22,973 bases of DNA, from the NCBI GenBank assembly GCA_963624605.1, contig CAVFQD010000028.1, forward strand, positions 1 to 22,973. Reading direction: 5' to 3'. The notes under the pieces were generated by a model. It was not told the origin of the DNA. It worked only from the letters and a program-made list of their open reading frames with translations, and ran no database searches. Positions 1 through 8,491 of this stretch are shown here, one piece after another (the first letter of the stretch is position 1; the number at the start of each line of letters is the position of its first letter). The position numbers and the translations under genes were made by a program. Origin of the DNA: Fimenecus sp963624605 (GTDB lineage: Bacteria; Bacillota; Clostridia; Oscillospirales; Acutalibacteraceae).

Positions 1-129
1 GACAAGCTTTGTATTATTCGGTTTTTCGCCGTATTTTTTTGCAAGCTTATTTGCGCTTATCATAACGCCTGCGACCGTTGTGCCCGCAAGTGCGGTTCCG
101 AATAAATTTGCCCATTTACCTTTTCTCAT
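1..129 (-). CDS. Unidentified short protein, N-terminal part (runs off left edge)
   Basis: An open frame starts with ATG at 129 and continues through base 1, giving 43 visible residues beginning MRKGKWANLFGT. A strong ribosome binding site (AAAGGTGATG) lies just upstream on the minus strand, so the start is well supported. The N-terminus is basic and is followed by an alanine/glycine/valine-rich stretch at about residues 10-26, then a lysine-rich segment. This could be a short membrane segment or a signal-like region. I do not recognise the family. It follows the DUF6873 gene by 28 nt with no terminator between them, so it is probably the last visible gene of the cwlD-radA operon. Confidence 0.6.
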   Translation of the reverse strand, partial: MRKGKWANLFGTALAGTTVAGVMISANKLAKKYGEKPNNTKLV

Positions 130-157
130 ATAACATCACCTTTCGGCTTTATAAAGT

Positions 158-901
158 TTAATCATTTTCAAAAATCGGAATAAAGCTTCCTATATCGTAA
201 AGTCTGCCGCTGTCAAGACTTAACAAATCAATTTTATAATTTCCGCAAAACGCTTTTATATCTTCATAGCTTTTGTGTTCCTTTGCATTTCCGAAAAAAG
301 CAAGAACATTTTTTGAAATCTTTGAGCATGCGCCGCCGATAAACCCGTAATCGTATCCGTCGAGAGCCACACTCCCCTTTTCGACCTCTAAAACATCGTA
401 TTTTGCATTCTTGAGGGCAACGGCTATTGATTTATCGTCGGTTATAAAAGCACCGTCCGCAACGGGACATAACGAGCATTTGGTATATCCCTGCCGTGTA
501 TTGATAACATTTTTGCCTTTACACAGTTCTTTGATTTTATCGGACACAATGCCGTAATTACATATCAAATCGCTTTGGTTGCATACGCAGTTAAGCCTGC
601 AATCCTCCGGATAAGCGTTTCCCAATGCTTCGTCAATAGGATAACATTTACAGCCGAGTTTTTCAAGTGTTGTTTTGAGCTTAGCCTGAGTTTGTGTGAG
701 TAAGACCTCGCCGCTGCCGATGTAATTTACACATAAATCGGAGTGAAAACAGACTGGCTTCGGTACAGCCGTTTCCTCTTGTGTTACAAGTACATCGATA
801 CCTAGGCAGTTAAGCTCTGTTGTATATTTTTCAATTTCCTTGCCTGCAATGCCCAATGTTACATTGTTTTCGGGCAAATACGGCGTCTTAATAAACTTCA
901 T
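158..901 (-). CDS. DUF6873 family protein (predicted pentein/GME-fold), function unknown
   Basis: A 247-residue protein resembling the clostridial DUF6873 group, which as I recall is assigned to the guanidino-group-modifying-enzyme (pentein) fold. That assignment is from memory, not a search. An HxD pair (H53, D55) fits the fold. The protein is strikingly cysteine-rich: I count 14 cysteines, including CKC at 84-86, a cluster at 101-107 and a C-x2-C pair at 142/145 followed by PVADGAFITDD. No signal peptide or membrane segment is visible. The ATG is only 3 nt from the radA stop and has no clear ribosome binding site, which suggests translational coupling to radA. Role unknown; arginine-deiminase-like chemistry or a non-catalytic metal or redox role cannot be told apart here. 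Confidence 0.75.
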   Translation of the reverse strand: MKFIKTPYLPENNVTLGIAGKEIEKYTTELNCLGIDVLVTQEETAVPKPVCFHSDLCVNYIGSGEVLLTQTQAKLKTTLEKLGCKCYPIDEALGNAYPEDCRLNCVCNQSDLICNYGIVSDKIKELCKGKNVINTRQGYTKCSLCPVADGAFITDDKSIAVALKNAKYDVLEVEKGSVALDGYDYGFIGGACSKISKNVLAFFGNAKEHKSYEDIKAFCGNYKIDLLSLDSGRLYDIGSFIPIFEND

Positions 902-904
902 AAT

Positions 905-2281
905 TTAATCCATTATGGCCTGAAAAGCCTGTCTTATATTACTGACGCCCACAACCTCGATGTTTTCCGTAAGCTTGTTGCGGATTTTTTCAAGATTATA
1001 TTTCGGAATTACACATTTCCTAAAGCCTAATTTTGCCGCCTCTCTGATGCGCTGTTCACAGGAATTTACTGCTCTGATTTCGCCGCCGAGACCGATTTCC
1101 CCGAACGCCAGCAAGTCCTCCGGAACGGCATAGTCCTTTAAGCTTGAAACAATCGCAAGCGCAACGGACAAATCGGCGGCAGGCTCATCGATTTTAAGAC
1201 CGCCGATTATATTTATATAGCAATCCATATTTCCGATAAAGTACCCTGCCCTCTTTTCTAGCACGGCGATAAGCATTGCCATACGGTTGTAATCTATACC
1301 CGTCGCCATTCTCCTCGGAGTGCCGAATCCCGTAGGCGTAACAAGGCTCTGAACCTCAGCCATAATAGGCCGTGTGCCCTCCATAACACAGGCTATACAG
1401 CTTCCCGAGGTGTTTTTCGGCTTGCCTGAAATCAGCATCATTGAGGGATTGCTGACTTCTGTAAGGCCTATATCCTGCATTTCAAACATACCTATTTCAT
1501 TGGTGGAACCGAACCTGTTTTTAACAGCTCTTAAAATTCTGTACGAGAAATTTCTGTCGCCCTCAATATACAAAACGGCGTCAACGATATGCTCAAGCAC
1601 CTTCGGTCCTGCGATATTACCGTCCTTGTTGACATGTCCGACAATAATCATGGGAATATTGAGCGTTTTTGCCGTCCTCATAAACATATTTGTGGTTTCT
1701 CGCACCTGGGTTATACTGCCGGTTGACGAGCTTAACTCTGCGATATTCATTGTCTGAATTGAATCAATCATAACAAGGTCGGGCTTTTCCGAAGCGATAA
1801 CCTCGCATATGTACTGTGCGTCGGTTTCACACAAAACCGACAGGTTATCCGACTTTACATTGAGCCTTGTCGCTCTCAATTTTATCTGATGCGCCGATTC
1901 CTCACCGGAAACATAGAGAATTTTGAGTGCTTTTCCGAGGTGCTCGCAAATCTGCAAAAGCAAGGTTGATTTTCCTATACCCGGGTCGCCGCTCAAAAGC
2001 ACGATTGAGCCCTTTACAAGTCCGCCGCCGAGCACACGGTTAAGCTCGTTAAGTCCGGTATCAAAGCGGTGCTCCGTATCCGCCTTTATTTCGTTTAAAG
2101 CATATACTCTGCTCCTGTTTCCCGAAAGGAAGGCGGAAGAGGCTTTGGGCGTTGAAGCGGCAGAGCGCACCTCCTCCTCGAGTGTGCTCCACTCCTTGCA
2201 GTTCGGGCACTGACCGAACCATTTTGAATATTCGTGTCCGCAAGCAGAGCAGACGTAGACAGACTTGACTTTTCCTGCCAT
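905..2281 (-). CDS. radA: DNA repair protein RadA (Sms)
   Basis: RadA is a RecA-related ATPase and branch-migration helicase that helps process recombination intermediates. The 458-residue protein shows the full family layout: an N-terminal C4 zinc finger (C11, C14, C25, C28), a Walker A motif GDPGIGKST at 98-106, the RadA-specific KNRFGSTNEIG motif near residue 255, and a C-terminal Lon-protease-like domain without protease function. I chose ATG 2281 over an in-frame TTG six bases upstream, because AAAGGAAG sits at good distance from the ATG and the TTG overlaps the cwlD stop. The gene starts 2 nt after cwlD ends and is followed 3 nt later by the DUF6873 gene, so the three are almost certainly co-transcribed. 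Confidence 0.97.
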   Translation of the reverse strand: MAGKVKSVYVCSACGHEYSKWFGQCPNCKEWSTLEEEVRSAASTPKASSAFLSGNRSRVYALNEIKADTEHRFDTGLNELNRVLGGGLVKGSIVLLSGDPGIGKSTLLLQICEHLGKALKILYVSGEESAHQIKLRATRLNVKSDNLSVLCETDAQYICEVIASEKPDLVMIDSIQTMNIAELSSSTGSITQVRETTNMFMRTAKTLNIPMIIVGHVNKDGNIAGPKVLEHIVDAVLYIEGDRNFSYRILRAVKNRFGSTNEIGMFEMQDIGLTEVSNPSMMLISGKPKNTSGSCIACVMEGTRPIMAEVQSLVTPTGFGTPRRMATGIDYNRMAMLIAVLEKRAGYFIGNMDCYINIIGGLKIDEPAADLSVALAIVSSLKDYAVPEDLLAFGEIGLGGEIRAVNSCEQRIREAAKLGFRKCVIPKYNLEKIRNKLTENIEVVGVSNIRQAFQAIMD

Positions 2282-2283
2282 AA

Positions 2284-3000
2284 TCAACTTCCTTTGTTTA
2301 CATAGTTAAGAATACCGTCGGCAACCGAAAACGCCATTTTGCGCTGATATTCTTCATTTTTAAGCAATTCCAAATCGCTGTAATTTGTTATAAATCCGCA
2401 TTCGACCAAAACTGCGGGCTTTTTTGCGTAATAGAGCAGATAAACGCTTTTACCGCATTCTTTTATCTGCCGTTCGTTATTACTTTGAAGCAACGAGACA
2501 ACACTTTGCTGAATTTCGCCTGCAAGCAGCTTGCTCTCCTGTGTGTTCGGCGAATAAAACACCTGCGTTCCCCAGTATTTTGAACTGTTATATGAGTTTT
2601 GATGTATGCTTATGAAAATGCAGTTATCGGTATTTTCCATAACGCTCATTCTGTTGTGAATATCGGAAACCTTGATTTCCCTGACCGTCTTTGCGCTTTC
2701 CGAATGAATTGAACGGTCGTCCTCTCTTATCATAACGGTGTTAAAGCCGTAGGACTTCAGTATTTCGTTAAGATACAAGGAAATTTGAAGGTTTATATCT
2801 TTTTCGGGAGTGCCGTCGGCGCCGATAGCTCCGCCGTCAATTCCGCCGTGACCCGCATCGATTATAAAGGTCGGCTTTGTGTCTGTTTCAGCCGCTCCCT
2901 GAACGTGCTTTCCGAATTCAACATTGAGAAACACAAATATCATAGCGGAAATAATCAGCACAAGCACGAAAAAAGAGAAAAATTTCCCGATAATTTTCAA
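2284..3000 (-). CDS. cwlD: N-acetylmuramoyl-L-alanine amidase, CwlD-like
   Basis: A zinc amidase (Amidase_3) of 238 residues that removes the peptide from muramic acid. CwlD-type enzymes do this to make muramic-delta-lactam in the spore cortex. Residues 5-27 form a hydrophobic signal anchor, so the enzyme should act outside the membrane. Expected zinc ligands are H51 (DAGHGG), E66 and H133 (SIHQNS); the catalytic glutamate is E200 (VLVECGF). There are no SPOR, SH3 or LysM repeats, and the length matches CwlD. The start is TTG at 3000, supported by AGGAG eight bases upstream; the nearby ATG leads straight into a stop. Pairing with radA in one operon is common in clostridia. The spore-specific role is inferred; a vegetative amidase is possible. 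Confidence 0.85.
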   Translation of the reverse strand: MKIIGKFFSFFVLVLIISAMIFVFLNVEFGKHVQGAAETDTKPTFIIDAGHGGIDGGAIGADGTPEKDINLQISLYLNEILKSYGFNTVMIREDDRSIHSESAKTVREIKVSDIHNRMSVMENTDNCIFISIHQNSYNSSKYWGTQVFYSPNTQESKLLAGEIQQSVVSLLQSNNERQIKECGKSVYLLYYAKKPAVLVECGFITNYSDLELLKNEEYQRKMAFSVADGILNYVNKGS

Positions 3001-3015
3001 AATATCATCTCCTAT

Positions 3016-3044
3016 ATTATATAACCCGAAGGTGCTTATTTCAA
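3016..3044 (-). promoter_or_regulatory. Candidate sigma-A-like promoter for cwlD-radA operon
   Basis: On the minus strand TTGAAA (3039-3044) and TATAAT (3016-3021) are separated by exactly 17 nt. The match to consensus is excellent and the site follows the ilvE terminator. A standard start point (about 3009) would fall at the end of the AGGAG ribosome binding site, so transcripts from it might lack that site. Confidence 0.6.
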
Positions 3045-3091
3045 GATAAACCTACTTTAATATTTATGAAATAATATTCCGAAAATGCAAA

Positions 3092-3115
3092 GAGGCTGTA
3101 ATAAATTACAGCCTC
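3092..3115 (-). terminator. Terminator of the arg-ilvE operon
   Basis: A perfect inverted repeat GAGGCTGTAA / TTACAGCCTC, with a four-base loop, lies 17 nt after the ilvE stop. On the minus strand it is followed by TTTGCATTTTC, a moderately T-rich tail. No other gene lies between it and the cwlD promoter. Confidence 0.7.
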
Positions 3116-3132
3116 CGTAATATTGCTTAATT

Positions 3133-4197
3133 TCAGTCGATAGGATATGTCCAACCGAACTTATCTTCAATCTTGCCCCACTGAATACCTGTGAGCGTAT
3201 CGTAAAGGTGCTGAGTAACCTCGCCGATTTTTCCGCCGTTTACGGTGTATTTCATATCCTTGTAGCAAAGCTCGCCTATCGGAGAAACGACAGCTGCGGT
3301 GCCTGTGCCCCAAGCCTCTTCAAGAGTGCCGTCCTCCATAGCCTTTGCAAGCTCATCAACGGAAATTCTTCTCTCAACTACCTTATAGCCCTCGCTTCTG
3401 AGAACCTCAAGGCAGGATTTTCTTGTGATACCGGGAAGAATTGAGCCGGTAAGCATAGGAACAACGATTTCTCCGTTTATCTTGAACATTACATTCATTG
3501 CGCCGACTTCCTCGATATACTTCCTTTCAACGCCGTCAAGCCAAAGAACCTGTGAATAGCCTTTCTTTTCGGCTCTTTCGCCTGCTCTGTTCGAAGCCGC
3601 ATAGTTACCGCCGCACTTAGCTTCGCCTGTGCCGCCGACAACCGCACGGACATCCTCCGACTCAATCATAATCTTAACGGGGTTAATTCCCTCTTTATAA
3701 TATGAGCCTACAGGAGATGTGATAATCATAAATGTAGCATTATGAACCGCATGAACTCCGAGGGACTCGTCGTTACCGAACATAAACGGACGGATATAAA
3801 GAGAAGTGCCCTCTGCCGACGGAGTCCAATCCTGCTCTGTTTCAATGAATTTTGTGTAAATCTCCAGAGCCATATCCTCGGGAATCTGCGGAAGGCAAAG
3901 ACGCTCGGCGGAGTTGTTCATTCTTCTGATGTTTTCAATCGGTCTGAAAAGCTGAACCTTGCCGTCTGCTCTTCTGTATGCTTTAAGTCCCTCGAAAATC
4001 TCCGAGCCGTAATGAAGGCAGGTTGATGCAGGATGAATAGAAAGATAGCCGAAAGGTACAATTCTTGCATTCTGCCAGCCTGTTTCAACATTCCAATCCA
4101 TCATAAACATATGGTCCGTGAAAATTTTACCGAAGCCGAGAGTTGACGGATCAGGCTTCTCTTTAAGCGGTTGCGCTTTCGTAAATTTAATTTCCAT
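3133..4197 (-). CDS. ilvE: Branched-chain-amino-acid aminotransferase
   Basis: A fold-type IV PLP enzyme of 354 residues that interconverts leucine, isoleucine and valine with their 2-oxo acids, using glutamate/2-oxoglutarate. The sequence matches the long BCAT subgroup (BCAT2-like): FGYLSIHPAS near 49-58, YGSEIFEGLKAY at 63-74, GTGEAKCGGNYAAS with the expected PLP lysine K194, and EVGAMNVMF further on. The start was set at ATG 4197 (MEIKF), which has AAGGAGG seven bases upstream; an in-frame extension of eight residues has no such site. It lies 31 nt after argF with no terminator between them, so it appears to be the last gene of the arginine operon and is followed by a hairpin terminator. 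Confidence 0.96.
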   Translation of the reverse strand: MEIKFTKAQPLKEKPDPSTLGFGKIFTDHMFMMDWNVETGWQNARIVPFGYLSIHPASTCLHYGSEIFEGLKAYRRADGKVQLFRPIENIRRMNNSAERLCLPQIPEDMALEIYTKFIETEQDWTPSAEGTSLYIRPFMFGNDESLGVHAVHNATFMIITSPVGSYYKEGINPVKIMIESEDVRAVVGGTGEAKCGGNYAASNRAGERAEKKGYSQVLWLDGVERKYIEEVGAMNVMFKINGEIVVPMLTGSILPGITRKSCLEVLRSEGYKVVERRISVDELAKAMEDGTLEEAWGTGTAAVVSPIGELCYKDMKYTVNGGKIGEVTQHLYDTLTGIQWGKIEDKFGWTYPID

Positions 4198-4228
4198 AAA
4201 ATTGCCTCCTTGATGTAGCAATAAAAAA

Positions 4229-5215
4229 TTACATAAGTGTTTTTGCCATAACGGCTTTTATAGTGTGCATACGGTTCTCCGCCTCGTCAAAAACGATTGA
4301 AGCGTCGCTTTCAAACACTTCGTCGGTAACCTCCATGCAGTCAAGACCGAATTTTTCAAAAATCTGCTTTCCTGTGGTTGTTTTAAGGTCGTGAAATGCC
4401 GGCAGGCAGTGCATAAATTTACACTGTGAGCCTGCGTTGTCCATAAGCTTTTTGTCAACACGGTACGGAGAAAGCTCTTCAATTCTCTTTGCCCATACCT
4501 CGTCCGGCTCGCCCATTGAAACCCAAACATCGGTATAAATGACATCCGCACCTTTTGTTGCGGTCATCGGGTCCTCTATAAATTCAAGAACAGCGCCTGT
4601 TTCGGCTGCGATTTTCTCACATTCGTTTATAAGCTCTGCGTTCGGGAAATATTCTTTCGGCGCACAAGCGACAAAATGCATACCCATCTTGGCACAACCG
4701 ACCATCAATGAGTTACCCATATTATATCTCGCATCACCCATATATACAAGCTTTTTTCCCGAAAGAGTACCGAAATGCTCTTTAATTGTGAAAAAATCCG
4801 CAAGTATCTGCGTCGGATGAAATTCGTTTGTAAGTCCGTTCCAGACGGGAATACCCGCATATTCCGCAAGTTCTTCGACAATTTCCTGACCGAAGCCCCT
4901 GTATTCTATACCGTCAAACATTCTGCCGAGAACCCTTGCGGTGTCGGGAATGCTTTCCTTTTTGCCGATTTGTGAGCTTTTCGGGTCAAGGTAAACGGCG
5001 TGCATACCGAGGTCGTTTGCCGCAACCTCAAAGGAACAACGGGTTCTTGTGCTCGTTTTTTCAAAAATCAAAGCGATATTTTTACCCTCTAAAATTCTGT
5101 GGGGAATACCGGCTTTTTTCTCCGCTTTTAGCTTTGCGGCACAATCGAGAAATTCATTTATTTCTTCGGGTGTAAAATCAAGCAGCTTCAAAAAGCTTCT
5201 GTTTTTTAACGACAT
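4229..5215 (-). CDS. argF: Ornithine carbamoyltransferase
   Basis: Converts ornithine and carbamoyl phosphate to citrulline in cytoplasmic arginine synthesis. The 328-residue protein has the carbamoyl-phosphate motif STRTRCSFE (55-63), HPTQ (133-136), the ornithine-binding SMGE loop (233-236) and the HCLP motif (269-272). It has the anabolic length and is intact. The ATG at 5215 has an AAGGAG site upstream and lies 11 nt after argD, so it is co-transcribed. argG and argH, needed to finish arginine, are not in the window. Catabolic OTC shares these motifs, but the position at the end of argCJBD argues for the biosynthetic role. Confidence 0.97.
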   Translation of the reverse strand: MSLKNRSFLKLLDFTPEEINEFLDCAAKLKAEKKAGIPHRILEGKNIALIFEKTSTRTRCSFEVAANDLGMHAVYLDPKSSQIGKKESIPDTARVLGRMFDGIEYRGFGQEIVEELAEYAGIPVWNGLTNEFHPTQILADFFTIKEHFGTLSGKKLVYMGDARYNMGNSLMVGCAKMGMHFVACAPKEYFPNAELINECEKIAAETGAVLEFIEDPMTATKGADVIYTDVWVSMGEPDEVWAKRIEELSPYRVDKKLMDNAGSQCKFMHCLPAFHDLKTTTGKQIFEKFGLDCMEVTDEVFESDASIVFDEAENRMHTIKAVMAKTLM

Positions 5216-5226
5216 AAGTGCACTCC

Positions 5227-6390
5227 TTATTCCTTACAGGCGTTTTTGATGATTTCAACGGCTTTTTTAAGCTCGTCAAAGGGTATGTTGAGCGCAGGCA
5301 GCAAACGAAGCTTGTCCTTTGCGCTCAAGCACAAAACGCCGTTATCCATACATATTTTAATGACTTCAGCAACGGGCTTTACGGTCTTTACGCCTATCAT
5401 AAGGCCCATACCGCTGACGCGCTCTATGCCGTCTGCCGAGGAAAGCTCGTCGAATATATATTTGCTCTTCTCACGCACCTGTGAGAGAAGCTTATCGTCA
5501 ATTCTTCTGACGATACTTACGGCAGCCGCACAGCTTACGGGGTTTCCTCCGAAGGTTGAGCCGTTGTCGCCGTATGAGAAAATGTCCTGAACCTTTTCGC
5601 CGAGAAGCGTCGCCCCTATCGGCAAGCCTCCCGCAAGCCCCTTTGCGGTCGAAACAACATCGGGCTCAACACCGTAGTTCATAAACGAATAAAACTTGCC
5701 GCTTCTGCCGTTGCCGCTCTGAACCTCATCAACGATAAACACAAGGTCATTTTCCTTGCAATATGAGTCAATGCACTTTACAAATTCGGCGTCGAGAGCC
5801 TCAACTCCGCCCTCGCCCTGAATACATTCAATCATAACGCCCGCAATTTTGTTCTCCGAAGCAGTTTTCAGAAATGTGTCACAATCGTTTGCGGGGACAT
5901 GCAAAAAGCCGTCGGTAAGCGGTGTGAAAAGCTTGTGAAAGCAATCCTGACCCGTTGCCGCAAGAGTTGTAAGCGTTCTTCCGTGGAAGCTGTTTACAAG
6001 GGTGATTATTTTATAATAATCCTCTCCTTTGTGCTCGCTTGCATACTTTCTTGCAGCCTTAATGGCACACTCGTTGGCTTCTGCACCCGAATTCGAAAAG
6101 AAAACCTTTTTCATTCCGCTTTTTTCACACAAAGCCTGTGCCAAATCCGCACAGGGCTCGGTGTAATATAAATTCGAGGTGTGCTGAACCTTGTTAATCT
6201 GGTCGATAACGGCTTTTTTCCATTCGTCGTCGGAAATGCCGAACGAAGTAACGCCGATACCAGAACCCATATCGATATATTCTTTTCCGTTAACATCGGT
6301 CAGTACAGAGCCTTTTCCCGAAACAATTTCAACGGGAAAGCGCCTGTATGTACCGGCAACATATTTTTTATCGGTATTTTTAATACTCAT
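5227..6390 (-). CDS. argD: Acetylornithine aminotransferase
   Basis: A class III PLP aminotransferase (387 residues) that converts N-acetylglutamate semialdehyde to N-acetylornithine with glutamate as amino donor. Visible motifs are NSGAEANE (100-107), the FHGRT segment (135-139), DEVQSG (221-226) binding the cofactor pyridine ring, and STAKGLAGGLPIGA with Schiff-base lysine K250. The start ATG overlaps the argB stop in an ATGA arrangement, which points to coupled translation. No strong ribosome binding site is present, which fits. Length and context make it ArgD rather than a GABA or lysine aminotransferase, though ArgD enzymes can also serve lysine synthesis. Confidence 0.97.
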   Translation of the reverse strand: MSIKNTDKKYVAGTYRRFPVEIVSGKGSVLTDVNGKEYIDMGSGIGVTSFGISDDEWKKAVIDQINKVQHTSNLYYTEPCADLAQALCEKSGMKKVFFSNSGAEANECAIKAARKYASEHKGEDYYKIITLVNSFHGRTLTTLAATGQDCFHKLFTPLTDGFLHVPANDCDTFLKTASENKIAGVMIECIQGEGGVEALDAEFVKCIDSYCKENDLVFIVDEVQSGNGRSGKFYSFMNYGVEPDVVSTAKGLAGGLPIGATLLGEKVQDIFSYGDNGSTFGGNPVSCAAAVSIVRRIDDKLLSQVREKSKYIFDELSSADGIERVSGMGLMIGVKTVKPVAEVIKICMDNGVLCLSAKDKLRLLPALNIPFDELKKAVEIIKNACKE

Positions 6391-7256
6391 TTTTTTACAC
6401 CCGTAACCATGGTACCCGCGCCCTCGTCGGTAAGCAATTCCATAAGAATTGAGTGAGGAACGGTACCGTTCATTATAATAACATTTTTAACGCCCTTGTT
6501 AATAGCTTCAATACAGCAATCAACCTTGGGAATCATTCCTCCCGAAATTATACCGCTGTCGTAAAGCTTTTCGGCTTCCAAAAGATTTATTTCGGGAATA
6601 AGAGACGAAGGGTCGTCCTTGTCACGCAAAACGCCTGCAATGTCGGTCATCATAATAAGTCTTTCCGCACCGAGAGCCCCTGCGATATAAGCTGCCGCAG
6701 TGTCGCCGTTAATGTTGTAGGTATTTCCGTCCTTATCACAGCCGAGCGTTGAAATAACGGGAATATACCCCTTCTCAAGCAGGTCGGAAACGGGAGCAAT
6801 GTTTATCCTGGAGATTTCACCGACATAACCGAGCTTTTCGTCCTTTATTTTAGATTCAATAAGTCTGCCGTCCATACCCGAAATTCCCATTGCCTTGCCG
6901 CCCATCATTTCAAGAAGATTGACAAGGGTCTTATTTACCTTACCTGCGAGAACCATCTGGACAATATCAACTGTTTCCTTATCAGTAACACGCAGACCGT
7001 CTACAAACTCCGGCTCCTTGCCGAGCTTATCCATCATATCGTTGATTTCGGGTCCTCCGCCGTGAACAAGAACGATTTTAACGCCGATAAGCCACAAAAG
7101 GACTATATCCTGCATAACCTGCTGCTTGAGCTGCTCGTTTATCATAGCGTTGCCGCCGTACTTTACGACTACGATTTTACCGTTATATCTTTTAATATAC
7201 GGCAAAGCCGCAGTCAGAACTTCGGCACGCTCGGAATTTGAAAATTTTTCTTCCAT
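6387..7256 (-). CDS. argB: Acetylglutamate kinase
   Basis: Phosphorylates N-acetylglutamate, the second step of the acetylated arginine pathway and the usual point of arginine feedback. The 289-residue protein belongs to the amino-acid kinase family: VKYGGNAM (31-38), VHGGGPEIN (64-72) and a GDTAAAYIAGALGAE nucleotide/substrate loop. A hydrophobic, non-canonical N-terminal extension (SERAEVLTAALPYIKRY) resembles the helix that lets arginine-sensitive NAGKs form hexamers, so feedback inhibition is plausible; this is inference. ATG 7256 has GGAGG six bases upstream. It starts 13 nt after argJ and overlaps argD by four bases. Confidence 0.97.
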   Translation of the reverse strand: MEEKFSNSERAEVLTAALPYIKRYNGKIVVVKYGGNAMINEQLKQQVMQDIVLLWLIGVKIVLVHGGGPEINDMMDKLGKEPEFVDGLRVTDKETVDIVQMVLAGKVNKTLVNLLEMMGGKAMGISGMDGRLIESKIKDEKLGYVGEISRINIAPVSDLLEKGYIPVISTLGCDKDGNTYNINGDTAAAYIAGALGAERLIMMTDIAGVLRDKDDPSSLIPEINLLEAEKLYDSGIISGGMIPKVDCCIEAINKGVKNVIIMNGTVPHSILMELLTDEGAGTMVTGVKK

Positions 7257-7269
7257 ATCTGCCTCCGAA

Positions 7270-8484
7270 TTATGTTCTGTAATCGCCGTTTATCTTAACA
7301 TAATCGTATGTAAGATCACAGCCCCACGCAACGGACGAAATCTCGCCGCTGTTTAGATTTACAAGGATTTCAATTTCATTTTCGAGTAATATTTCCTTAG
7401 CGTTTTCTTCGGAAAATTCAATTCCCGAACCGTTTTCGCATACAGAAATTGTTCCCGCCTTACTTCTGAACGCAACATCGATTTTTGTAACATCAACATC
7501 GGCGCCGCTATAGCCTATTGCACAGAGTACCCTGCCCCAGTTGGCGTCAGAACCGAACATTGCCGCCTTGAGAAGGCTTGAGCAAACAACGCTCTTTGCA
7601 ACCGTCTTTGCGGTTTCAAGGTCTTTAGCTCCGCTTACCTTACATTCAAGAAGCTTAGTTGCGCCCTCGCCGTCGCCTGCAATTTCTCTGCAAAGATTTA
7701 CGGTTACCGTGTTGAGAGCTTTCATAAACACGGAGAAATCTTCGTTTTCCTCCGTGATTTCTTCGTTGCCTGCAAGACCGTTTGCGAGCACAGTTACCAT
7801 ATCGTTGGTAGATGTATCGCCGTCAATGCTGAGCATATTAAAGGTGTTTTGAATATCGCTCGAAAGCGCCTTTTTAAGCATTTTTGAGGAAATTGCAACA
7901 TCCGATGTGATGAACACAAGCATGGTAGCCATATTCGGGTGTATCATACCGCTGCCCTTTGCAATTCCGCCTATACGGCAGGTCTTGCCGCTCAACTCAA
8001 ATTCAACCGCAATTTCCTTTTGATGCGTGTCGGTCGTCATAATACCTTCGCTCGCAGAAGAGGAACCGTCATACGAAAGACCGCCTGCCAATTCAGACAT
8101 TCCCGCCTTTATCGGTTCAATATCAAGCGGCTGACCGATAACGCCCGTCGAAGCTACAACAACATCGTCAGAAGATATTCCGAGTTTGTCAGATATAAGC
8201 TCGCACATTTTGTCGGCAATCATAATGCCGTCGGCGTTACAGGTATTGGCGTTTCCGCTGTTGCAGATAACCGCCTGAGCCACACCGTTTTCAAGATGCT
8301 TTTTTGTAACTGTAAGAGGCGCGCCCTTTACAAGGTTGGTTGTGTAAACAGCTGCCGCACTTGCGGGAACCTCACTGAAAATAAGGGATAAATCCTTTTT
8401 ATCCCTGTTTTTACGGATACCGCAATGTATTCCGTTTGCCTTATATCCTTTAGCGGCACAAACGCCGCCGCTTATAATTTCCAT
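7270..8484 (-). CDS. argJ: Bifunctional ornithine acetyltransferase / N-acetylglutamate synthase
   Basis: ArgJ moves the acetyl group from N-acetylornithine to glutamate, making the pathway cyclic, and in bifunctional forms also makes N-acetylglutamate from acetyl-CoA. The 404-residue precursor has the self-cleavage site in KGSGMIHPNMATML: cleavage before T187 would give alpha and beta chains, with T187 as the nucleophile. The start was set at ATG 8484 (MEIISGG) with GAGGTAAAT directly upstream, which removes 16 residues of an unsupported upstream extension. No argA or argE is visible, which fits the recycling pathway. It lies 7 nt after argC. Whether it is mono- or bifunctional cannot be decided from the sequence. 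Confidence 0.96.
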   Translation of the reverse strand: MEIISGGVCAAKGYKANGIHCGIRKNRDKKDLSLIFSEVPASAAAVYTTNLVKGAPLTVTKKHLENGVAQAVICNSGNANTCNADGIMIADKMCELISDKLGISSDDVVVASTGVIGQPLDIEPIKAGMSELAGGLSYDGSSSASEGIMTTDTHQKEIAVEFELSGKTCRIGGIAKGSGMIHPNMATMLVFITSDVAISSKMLKKALSSDIQNTFNMLSIDGDTSTNDMVTVLANGLAGNEEITEENEDFSVFMKALNTVTVNLCREIAGDGEGATKLLECKVSGAKDLETAKTVAKSVVCSSLLKAAMFGSDANWGRVLCAIGYSGADVDVTKIDVAFRSKAGTISVCENGSGIEFSEENAKEILLENEIEILVNLNSGEISSVAWGCDLTYDYVKINGDYRT

Positions 8485-8491
8485 ATTTACC

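Noticed and set aside
4198..4228. T-box or other leader regulator for ilvE
   Set aside because: The gap is only 31 bases and cannot hold a T-box.
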